Assembly: GCA_037147415.1 (NCBI GenBank)
Contig: JBAWVF010000018.1
Span: 1-37,000 of the forward strand
DNA from: BOG-933 sp037147415
GTDB taxonomy: Bacteria > Pseudomonadota > Alphaproteobacteria > Azospirillales > Azospirillaceae
Direction of reading: 5' to 3'
DNA length: 37,000 nucleotides
Under the pieces are notes generated by a model. That model was given only the letters and a program-made list of their open reading frames with translations. It was not told the origin of the DNA and made no database searches. Shown piece by piece: positions 8,289-15,569 of this stretch; the first letter of the stretch is position 1; each line of letters begins with the position of its first letter. The translations under genes and the position numbers were made by a program.

Positions 8289-10337
8289 ATGGGCCTTTCG
8301 ACCATCCTCAATACCACGACTTCGGCATTGCAAGCGGTTCAAACCCAAATGCAATGGCGCAGCGACAATATCTCGAGTGCCCAAAACCCGACCTACGGTC
8401 GCCGCGACGCCGTTACCAACAGCCTCGGAACCCATACCGTTGTCGCCGCTGTCTCGCGAGCGGTCGACAACAGCCTGCAAGATCAGTTTTTGACCGCGAA
8501 CAGCATCTCATCCGCAAGCGCAGCGACCCAGGACTATTTCAACCGCCTGGGCGACATCATGGGCACCAGCCAGTCAACACCGTACCTTCAGCAAGCGATC
8601 GATGATTTCTCCGGAGCCTGGAAGGCTTATGAAACCGATCCATCCAGCGCAACTTCCGAGACCCAGATCATCAACACCGGGATGGCGCTGGCCAACCATA
8701 TCAACGAATCCGCCCTTCAGTTCAACAAAGTGGAATCCAATATCCGCGACGAGATCGGAACCCAGATCACCTCGCTCAATTCAAAGCTTTCCGATCTCGA
8801 TAAGATCAACAAGCAGCTTAATGCCGAACCTTTGGCCGATACCGTTGATCCCGGCTTGTACGACAAACGCGACTCGCTGGTACGCGATATCTCGTCGATG
8901 ATCAGTGTCGTTCGTATCGGCCGGACCGATGGCAGTGTTGCGCTCTATACCAAAAACGGCACCGCGTTGATCGACCATGGCGCCACGCAATTTCAATGGA
9001 ACAACACGGCGGGCGGCGTTCCGTGGATTTCCTTGGCGCCGCCGGCTTCGACCGGCACCTATCCCGGCCTGAATGCCGGTTTCCCCGGCGGTACTTTGGG
9101 TGCGGCACTCGATTTTCTTAACCCGAGCGCCAGTTCGACCAATGCCAATGTCGGCGCGTTGGCCAAAGCCCGGGCACAACTCGACGATCTGGCCACGCAG
9201 CTTGCCGGCAACGCGATGCCATCGGCCACCCTGCCCACCGCAATCACCGCCGGTTCGTCGAATGTCGCGGTCAAGTCAAGCGTCGGACTGACGGTCGGTA
9301 TGTTGGTCACCGGCACCAATATTCCCGCCAATACGACGATCGCCAGCCTGAACGCCGACAACATGACGATCGGCTTGCAAACAACAAACGCCGCTACCGG
9401 AGTAACCGCACCGACCGTCTTCGCCAACAATGCCGTTGATGCGACGGTCACCTATACCTATGCCATTCAACCGAACAGCACCGTTACCCCGGGCTCGAAA
9501 ACAGTTACGGTCGCTGGAATTACAAATGACCTGTCGGTCGGAATGGCGGTCAGTTGGGCCGATGTTCCGGCGGGAACGACCATTGCCACGATAGGAACAC
9601 CTGATCCGGTCACGAATACGACAACTATTACGTTAAATAATGCAGTTAAAAACCCGGCAACCCAACCGACTGCAAATGTTGGAATAATTTACAGCACTCC
9701 TCGACCGAATACCTTCGGTGGCGCCTACTATAATGCCCCCTCCGACCGGACGACTGATCTTATTGGTGGAAACACCAATAGTTTGGGACAGCCGAATGAG
9801 AATTACTGGGGCCAACCCCCGGCGATTGCGACTCAGCCGCTTGCCGCCAACTATAGACCGCCGGCCAATTGGGATGCGACCCCGCTCAACAGCTTTTTCG
9901 TGATCGACAACGGCAGCCTTAATGGTTCAATCGCGCCGACACTGTCGGCATCTCAGTCTTTTGCCGTCAATGCCTCTCTGATCGACCACACCGCCACGGT
10001 CAAACGCCAGTCGGCAAGTGCCGTCATCGCCTCACTGACCGCAACCCAGCGCACCATGTCGAATGGCGGGGTCAGCACGATGAACCGGACTTATGCCGGC
10101 CTTGCCGCCAGTGTCGCCGACTACCAAACCAATTCCCAATCGGCCGCCGGCACCGACAGCACCCGGGAAACGGCGACAACCCACAATCTCGACACCCGCC
10201 TCGCCTCGGCAATCGGCGTGAACATGGATACGGAAATGGCACAGCTCACCATTCTTCAAAACGCTTATACTGCTAACGCCCGCGTTATCAACACCGTGCA
10301 GACCATGTTCGACACTTTGCTCAACATCACGAAATAA
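8289..10337 (+). CDS. flgK: flagellar hook-associated protein 1 (FlgK)
   Basis: FlgK forms the first ring of the hook–filament junction. The 682-residue protein starts with MGLSTILNTTTSALQAVQTQMQ and the D0 motif SDNISSAQNPTYGRR. It has a FlgK-type long helical domain (LGDIMGTSQSTPYLQQAIDDF, DLDKINKQL, KRDSLVRDISSMI). It ends with GVNMDTEMAQLTILQNAYTANARVINTVQTMFDTLLNI, the canonical C-terminal D0 helix. Between about residues 314 and 467 lies a Thr/Val-rich insert with two copies of a strand-rich module. The start is preceded by GGGGAG. It follows flgE by 39 bp and precedes flgL by 36 bp, so one transcript is likely. Confidence 0.92.
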   Translation: MGLSTILNTTTSALQAVQTQMQWRSDNISSAQNPTYGRRDAVTNSLGTHTVVAAVSRAVDNSLQDQFLTANSISSASAATQDYFNRLGDIMGTSQSTPYLQQAIDDFSGAWKAYETDPSSATSETQIINTGMALANHINESALQFNKVESNIRDEIGTQITSLNSKLSDLDKINKQLNAEPLADTVDPGLYDKRDSLVRDISSMISVVRIGRTDGSVALYTKNGTALIDHGATQFQWNNTAGGVPWISLAPPASTGTYPGLNAGFPGGTLGAALDFLNPSASSTNANVGALAKARAQLDDLATQLAGNAMPSATLPTAITAGSSNVAVKSSVGLTVGMLVTGTNIPANTTIASLNADNMTIGLQTTNAATGVTAPTVFANNAVDATVTYTYAIQPNSTVTPGSKTVTVAGITNDLSVGMAVSWADVPAGTTIATIGTPDPVTNTTTITLNNAVKNPATQPTANVGIIYSTPRPNTFGGAYYNAPSDRTTDLIGGNTNSLGQPNENYWGQPPAIATQPLAANYRPPANWDATPLNSFFVIDNGSLNGSIAPTLSASQSFAVNASLIDHTATVKRQSASAVIASLTATQRTMSNGGVSTMNRTYAGLAASVADYQTNSQSAAGTDSTRETATTHNLDTRLASAIGVNMDTEMAQLTILQNAYTANARVINTVQTMFDTLLNITK

Positions 10338-10373
10338 GCCCCGGCTGATCGTAGAAAGCGGGAGGGGACGGCC

Positions 10374-11690
10374 ATGAATCCAGTTTCGACTTATTCGTTC
10401 CTGATGTCACAGCAGATGATCATGACCGACACGGCTCAATTGTCGGAAAAATTGAGCACTCAGCTTTCTACGGGGAAGAGAGCGGTTGACCTTGCCGACA
10501 ACCCCGACCGCGAGCGCATTCTCGACCTGACGATGAGCAAGAACAACCGTGACAGCTATGTCAAAAGCTCGACACTGGGCGAATTGGTGACGTCCCAATA
10601 CACGATTTCTTTGACCCATCTCGAGACCCTGACCAACAACGCGCTTAAAGCGGTACAGGGCTTGCGCACGACTTTTACCGGCATTCCCACCCCGTCAAAC
10701 AGCACTATCCAGCAACAAATCGATGCGTTAGCGAAATTTACCCAGTTGGGCGCCTCGATCGATCAAACCATGGTCGATACTAAAATTACACTTAATGAAA
10801 AGTCCTCTTCAGGAGATGGTTACCTTTACTCCGGCCTTCGCTCGCCGACCACCTCTCCGATACCGACCTGGACTTTGCCTCCGGTATCGGACTTGACGGC
10901 ATTACCCTATTTCTTGCCTGCCAATCCGACCCTGGCCGGCGATTTGCTGCCGCATCCGACCGACAAGACAACTATTCCCGGCTACAACGATCCCGCGTCT
11001 CCGGCCTCCGCCCTCACCCGCTATAATCCCGCAACTTTGGCGATTTCTCCGTCCTCTCCCGTTGCTCCCCCCGCAGTTCCGACTGTTGATGTCGACTTTT
11101 ATGCCGGTCCGATTGCGACTGCGGCGGGTGTTTCGCCAAGGGTTGTCACCGGCCTGCCCGTCTACGACTCCGACTATGGAACCCACCAGAAATTTACCGA
11201 TCCGGCATCGGCTGCCTTTGATGCAACCGGAGCCTCTGTAGCCCGCTTGCGCAATACTGCCTACGGTAGCCAGAAATTGACGATCGATGATAACGAAACG
11301 ATCGGCATCAATATTACATCGAACGACGCCGCGTTCCAGGACATGATCAACGGCTTGCGTGCCGCTAAGACCGCTTGTGATCAGGCCGGTAATTACTCGA
11401 CCACCGACCGCGACAATTTCATGGACCTTGCCTATTCATATCTCAGCAAGGGGTTAAACGGAATTCGTCTGTTAGAGCAGAAAAACACGATTGCCGACAC
11501 CGCAATGAAGAATAAGGTTAAGATTCACACGGAAAGCCTGGACGTAATCAATACCCGTCTTGATCAGTTGGTCGGCGTCGATACCACCTCGGTCACCGTA
11601 CAACTGGCCACCGCAAATAATCAGCTTCAAGCCTCTTACAAAGCAACTGCAACCCTGCTCGGCATGTCGCTAATGAACTATCTGAAGTAG
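10374..11690 (+). CDS. flgL: flagellar hook-associated protein 3 (FlgL)
   Basis: FlgL is the second junction protein between hook and filament. The 438-residue product has the flagellin-like N-terminal helix MNPVSTYSFLMSQQMIMTDTAQL followed by LSTQLSTGKRAVDLADNP, the FlgL signature. Its C-terminus (LDVINTRLDQLVGVDTTSVTVQLATANNQLQASYKATATLLGMSLMNYL) is a flagellin-type D0 helix. A Pro-rich, variable segment occupies the middle (about 160–270). GGGAGGGGAC precedes the start. Its stop codon lies inside the first copy of an 18-bp tandem repeat that fills the gap to the next gene. Confidence 0.9.
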   Translation: MNPVSTYSFLMSQQMIMTDTAQLSEKLSTQLSTGKRAVDLADNPDRERILDLTMSKNNRDSYVKSSTLGELVTSQYTISLTHLETLTNNALKAVQGLRTTFTGIPTPSNSTIQQQIDALAKFTQLGASIDQTMVDTKITLNEKSSSGDGYLYSGLRSPTTSPIPTWTLPPVSDLTALPYFLPANPTLAGDLLPHPTDKTTIPGYNDPASPASALTRYNPATLAISPSSPVAPPAVPTVDVDFYAGPIATAAGVSPRVVTGLPVYDSDYGTHQKFTDPASAAFDATGASVARLRNTAYGSQKLTIDDNETIGINITSNDAAFQDMINGLRAAKTACDQAGNYSTTDRDNFMDLAYSYLSKGLNGIRLLEQKNTIADTAMKNKVKIHTESLDVINTRLDQLVGVDTTSVTVQLATANNQLQASYKATATLLGMSLMNYLK

Positions 11691-11732
11691 TCTAACTGCC
11701 TGAAGTAGTCCAGCTGCCTGAAGCAGTCTAAA
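11682..11732 (+). repeat. 18-bp tandem repeat (x3) over the flgL stop codon
   Basis: Three copies of CTGAAGtAGTCtAaC separated by TGC (TAT before the first copy) repeat with an 18-bp period. The first copy encodes the last Leu-Lys codons and TAG stop of flgL, and the other copies follow outside the gene. The last copy abuts the AAAGGAG ribosome site of the next gene. Confidence 0.9.
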
Positions 11733-11743
11733 GGAGACCTTCA

Positions 11744-12181
11744 ATGTCGATCATGGAAACGATTGCGGACACGACGGATATCGGGCGCCAACTGTTCGAT
11801 GCACTGGAACGCGAAGCGGCCGCCCTGGCCGCGATGAAGCATCATCAGCCGCCGACCGGGTTTGCCGAAGTCAAAATCAAGCTGATCACCGCCTATAGCC
11901 ACAAGATGGAAGAATTACGCGATGCCACGATCGGACCCGAGGCCAAAGAGGCGTTGTCCGAACTGAAAAAGCTGAACGAACAAGTCCTGACCGCCGCCCG
12001 CCGTAATGCCGCCGCGCTTGAAGGCGCCCTCAAGGCTAACCAACTCATGCTCGATATTGTCGTGAAGTCGGTTGAAAGCCATCGCCGCCCCGCCACCGTC
12101 GGCTATGGCCGGACCGGGGCCCGTCCCTCCGCCCGCAATTCAGGCACCGCGACCTCACTCATGATCACGCGGAATTTGTAA
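11744..12181 (+). CDS. FlgN-like flagellar export chaperone
   Basis: This 145-residue, mostly helical protein has a FlgN-type layout. A first helix DIGRQLFDALEREAAALAAM is followed by a long amphipathic stretch (LITAYSHKMEELRDATIGPEAKEALSELKKLNEQVLTAARRNAAALEGALKAN). It ends with a SVESHRRPATVGYGRTGARP...SLMITRNL tail like that of alphaproteobacterial FlgN-type proteins. FlgN escorts FlgK and FlgL to the export gate, which fits its place directly after those genes. AAAGGAGACC precedes the start. Assignment rests on size, helical pattern, tail and position rather than a strict motif. Confidence 0.65.
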   Translation: MSIMETIADTTDIGRQLFDALEREAAALAAMKHHQPPTGFAEVKIKLITAYSHKMEELRDATIGPEAKEALSELKKLNEQVLTAARRNAAALEGALKANQLMLDIVVKSVESHRRPATVGYGRTGARPSARNSGTATSLMITRNL

Positions 12182-12186
12182 CTTTT

Positions 12187-12201
12187 TGGCACGCCATTTG
12201 C
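12187..12201 (+). promoter_or_regulatory. sigma-54 promoter for the second FlgK-like gene
   Basis: TGGCACGCCATTTGC fits the -24/-12 pattern TGGCAC-N5-TTGC exactly and lies 38 bp upstream of the ATG at 12240. It is almost identical to the flgE promoter, which suggests both respond to the same RpoN-dependent activator. Confidence 0.85.
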
Positions 12202-12239
12202 TTTGTGACCGTTGAGAGATCAGCAGGGATCATCCGGTC

Positions 12240-13640
12240 ATGGGCATTTTCGGAGCCATCGCGTCTACGGCCAACGGCTTTCGGGCGATTCCCCCCGGCG
12301 CGCTGCCGCCCGCACCGGTCGACACCGCCGCCCCATCGTTACGACCGGCGGCGGTCGAGAGCCAAAGCCCGAATACACCCGCGGTTCCGGTCGCCGCACC
12401 GTCCCCTCGACGCCCGCTTACCGGCGCACTCTCGCTGGAAGCCGGCGAAATCGGTGCGCGCCGAACCGGAGCCCTTCAACGCAACGCCGTGCTTCAGGAT
12501 GTCTCGACTTTGTTTAGCCCGCCGGAGAATGATCTCGGCGCCGCTTTCAACAAGTTCGTCGAAGGCTGGGCCGCGTTTTCCGGTAATCCCGATAATCCTG
12601 AAACTGGTCGAAATTTAATCAAGCACGGGGAAGCCTTGGCCGGCGCCATCCGAACCCTTTCTGCCGGGACCGAGGAAATTTCGACCCGGTTGTCGGCATC
12701 AACTGCCGCCGGAGTTGATGAACTGAACCGCACCCTGGTCGATATTCATCTGGAAAACCGGGCAATCGTGTCCCGAGTCGCGCTCGATCGGGACACCGGA
12801 GATTTGGAAGCCAAGCGCGACGGGCTGGTTTCACGAGTGGTCGAATTGACCGGAGCAAATCTGTTCCCGCGTGAAAATAAGGGAGCCTCGCTGGTTACCC
12901 CCGGCGGGCAGGTGTTGCTTGACGAGCACCCGACCCGCTTCACCGCTCCGGGACAACCGCCCGATCCCGCGTCCCCCGGTGCGGTGCCGGCCGAAGGGGC
13001 TATTACCGGCGGCAGGCTCGGCGCCCTGCTCGCGATGTCCACCGATGGATCGCGCAGCACGCCGCCCCGTAAAGCCGCCGCTGACCCGGGCAGCGAAATC
13101 GTGCGCAAGCTGCGCTCTCAACTTGATGCGGCGACCAACACCCTGCTCGGCCGGTCACGCATCAACCAACCGGCCAGTTTCGCCGACGCTTATGACAGCG
13201 TTGTCCCGAAAAGTGCCGACGCCCTCGGCAGCGGGTTTTTCCTGGGCGACAATCGGTTGACCGTCGCGGTCAATCCCGCTTTGCTGAATGGAAGCCGAAC
13301 CCTCAAAGACAACGCCGCACCGAACGTCCTGTCCAGCCTGACCGCAACCAACCGGCAATTCATCACCGATGGTTTCACGATTTCCGGTTTCGGCTATAGC
13401 GGCTTGCTCAAAGCGGTCACCGCGCAATGGACCGGCGTTGCCGACAACGCCAATGTCGAAGCCCAGGTCGCCGTGGCTGCCGATTCCCTGATGACGCGCC
13501 GACGCGAACGCCCGGGGCCGGTCGACCTGCCCGGAGAAGTCACCCGGCTTCAACAGTTGCAAACCGCGCTCGGCTCGACCGGACGTATCGGCCACTCATT
13601 GGGCGAATTTCTGGGGGCTATCGGCGGCACGGCAGCATAG
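12240..13640 (+). CDS. divergent second FlgK-like hook-junction protein
   Basis: This 466-residue protein shows a FlgK core in its middle: LQDVSTLFSPPENDLGAAFNKFVEGWAAFSGNP, ELNRTLVDIHLENRAI and LEAKRDGLVSRVVELTG align with the helical domain of the FlgK at 8289–10337. The ends are degenerate. The N-terminus MGIFGAIASTANGFRAI recalls a D0 helix but runs into a Pro-rich linker (about 18–60) and lacks the N-I-x-N/GYxRR motif. The C-terminal helix reads VDLPGEVTRLQQLQTALGSTGRIGHSLGEFLGAI in place of a normal D0. It has its own sigma-54 promoter, so it is expressed with the flagellum. It may be an accessory or modified junction protein, or a decaying duplicate. Its 3' end overlaps the convergent FHA gene by 23 bp. 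Confidence 0.8.
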   Translation: MGIFGAIASTANGFRAIPPGALPPAPVDTAAPSLRPAAVESQSPNTPAVPVAAPSPRRPLTGALSLEAGEIGARRTGALQRNAVLQDVSTLFSPPENDLGAAFNKFVEGWAAFSGNPDNPETGRNLIKHGEALAGAIRTLSAGTEEISTRLSASTAAGVDELNRTLVDIHLENRAIVSRVALDRDTGDLEAKRDGLVSRVVELTGANLFPRENKGASLVTPGGQVLLDEHPTRFTAPGQPPDPASPGAVPAEGAITGGRLGALLAMSTDGSRSTPPRKAAADPGSEIVRKLRSQLDAATNTLLGRSRINQPASFADAYDSVVPKSADALGSGFFLGDNRLTVAVNPALLNGSRTLKDNAAPNVLSSLTATNRQFITDGFTISGFGYSGLLKAVTAQWTGVADNANVEAQVAVAADSLMTRRRERPGPVDLPGEVTRLQQLQTALGSTGRIGHSLGEFLGAIGGTAA

Positions 13641-15552
13641 AGACTTCACCAACCGGAATGACCGGCAAAAAACCGTCGAAGACCGCGCCTCCGGACAAGG
13701 CCATGACCAAACGCTGATGCAGCGGCACATCACGTTCAGTCCGGCTCAAGCCGAAGTTATAAAGCACGGCCAATGCGGCATGCGCTGCGGGCGTTGTATC
13801 AAGACTTGCCCGCTCCAACCAACCGGCCGCTTCGGCTCCGTCCCGTTCAACCCCGCGACCGAAGCAATAACAGGTGCCCAACCGCAGGCAGGCATCGGTC
13901 AAACCTTGATCCGCCGCCCGGCGGTACCAAACCGCCGCATGCGCCTCGTCACGAGCAACCCCGATCCCGTTCGCCATCATATCGCCAAGATGCAATTGAG
14001 CGCGTGCATGCCCTTGCTCGGCCGCCTGGATCATCAACTCGGCGGCAAGCGCCTCGTCCCGTCCGATCCCGATGCCGGTGCCGGCCAGAATGCCGCGGGC
14101 ATAAAGCGCATCGATCTGCCCCAGCGCCGCCGCCCGTTCAAACCGGGCGTAAGCCGCGGCCTCATCCCCGGGCACACCCAAACCATACAAGCTGAAAACG
14201 CCGAGCGAATACAGCGCCGCGGCCATCTCCCGATCAGCCGCTCGCGTTATCAGAGTGAACGCCGCATCGACGTCTTCGTCATTTTCAGCGGCGGCCAATT
14301 CGGCAAGACCGAGTTGATAATAGGCGGCGGCATGGTCTCCCTCCGCCGCACGCCGCAACCATGCCTCGGAGCGGTCACGGTCGTACGCCACCCCTTTGCC
14401 CGACGCATAACACGCAGCCAGGTCGAATTGTGCTTCGGCGTGGCCCTGTTCTGCGGCCCGGTGCAGCCATTCCAATGACCGGGCATCATCGCATGCAACG
14501 CCGTTGCCCTGAGCATAAAGAACGCCGAGCTTGTGTTGAGCATCGGAATGACCGCGGTCGGCGGCCCGATGAAGCCATTCGGCGGCCCGAACATCGTCCT
14601 GATCGACCCCCATGCCGAAATAATAGATAATCCCGACACTATATTCCGCGTCGATAAAGCCCTGCTCCGCCGACAGCATCAACCATTTCGCGGCTTCGGC
14701 TTCATCCCGGCAGTCGGCCACGCCACAGCCGTAGAAAACACCGAGCATGTATTGAGCCTCGGGATGCCCCGCCTCGGCGGCACGCCGGAACCACTCATGA
14801 GCCGAGCGCTCGTCGGCATCGACACCGTTTCCGGCAATGAACATCTTGCCCAGGCGAACTTGAGCCTCGACATGATTTTGTTCCGCAGCCCGGATGATCC
14901 ACTGAATTCCGGCTGCGGGATCGCCCTCGCCCCCGGCCGCTCGATCATTGGCCAGCACACACCCGAGCCGGTACTGAGCCTCGGGATAGCCCTTGCCGGC
15001 CGCAAGTCCGAACAACATCGCCGCCTCACCGACCGCGGGCGCAACGCCGACGCCCAGCAAATGGATCAGCCCCAACACCGTCAGACCAAGTGCCGAACCA
15101 CTATCGGCGGCCTGCTGAACCCAGCTCAATTCTTCAAAAGCACCGGCGGGAATTTCAAACCGAACAATGATGGTTCCGATCGAGATTTCATCTTTGTGAC
15201 AGAGGACATGCTCTTCGACCGGTACACCGTTGACCTTGGCACCGTTGCGGCTTTTCAAATCGATCAGGCGCCAGTTCATGCCATCATAGGCGACCAGAAC
15301 ATGCTGACGCGAAACGCTTGGCGCCGGGATAATAACATCACAATCGGACCCGCGACCGACGCTGAAGGTGCTGCGAACCCCGCCCAACAACTCCACATGC
15401 CCGCGCAACGGAAAACACAGACGCGCCACCGGAACCGGCAGCCGCCCCGGCTCCGCGCCCGCTCCGCCCCGGTCGTCGGCAGGTGCTTGCGGTTCTTCCG
15501 CCGACACCATCACCGTTTCGTTGTCCTCATGCTCCAAGACCCGACCCGTCAT
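13618..15552 (-). CDS. FHA-domain protein with many Sel1 repeats
   Basis: This 644-residue cytoplasmic protein has an N-terminal FHA domain at about 50–135 with the phosphothreonine-binding residues in place: G66-R67, S81-R-x-H84 and N103-G104. About a dozen Sel1-like (TPR-type) repeats follow from roughly residue 150 to 620, seen as repeated A-x-x-x-L-G-x-x-Y-x-x-G-x-G-V-x-x-D blocks, which make a protein-binding solenoid. There is no membrane segment and no catalytic domain. The ATG at 15552 has AGAGG at good spacing. A GTG at 15573 would overlap the preceding TGA stop (GTGA), so translational coupling to the upstream gene is also possible. The protein likely scaffolds a Thr-phosphorylated partner, with its upstream neighbour the obvious candidate (inference). 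Confidence 0.88.
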   Translation of the reverse strand: MTGRVLEHEDNETVMVSAEEPQAPADDRGGAGAEPGRLPVPVARLCFPLRGHVELLGGVRSTFSVGRGSDCDVIIPAPSVSRQHVLVAYDGMNWRLIDLKSRNGAKVNGVPVEEHVLCHKDEISIGTIIVRFEIPAGAFEELSWVQQAADSGSALGLTVLGLIHLLGVGVAPAVGEAAMLFGLAAGKGYPEAQYRLGCVLANDRAAGGEGDPAAGIQWIIRAAEQNHVEAQVRLGKMFIAGNGVDADERSAHEWFRRAAEAGHPEAQYMLGVFYGCGVADCRDEAEAAKWLMLSAEQGFIDAEYSVGIIYYFGMGVDQDDVRAAEWLHRAADRGHSDAQHKLGVLYAQGNGVACDDARSLEWLHRAAEQGHAEAQFDLAACYASGKGVAYDRDRSEAWLRRAAEGDHAAAYYQLGLAELAAAENDEDVDAAFTLITRAADREMAAALYSLGVFSLYGLGVPGDEAAAYARFERAAALGQIDALYARGILAGTGIGIGRDEALAAELMIQAAEQGHARAQLHLGDMMANGIGVARDEAHAAVWYRRAADQGLTDACLRLGTCYCFGRGVERDGAEAAGWLERASLDTTPAAHAALAVLYNFGLSRTERDVPLHQRLVMALSGGAVFDGFLPVIPVGEVSMLPCRR

Positions 15553-15569
15553 GCGGCTGCCTCTTGCAC

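Noticed and set aside
13717..14478. Long plus-strand open frames opposite the FHA–Sel1 gene
   Set aside because: They are reverse-frame shadows of a GC-rich repeat gene; the minus frame has clear FHA and Sel1 motifs.
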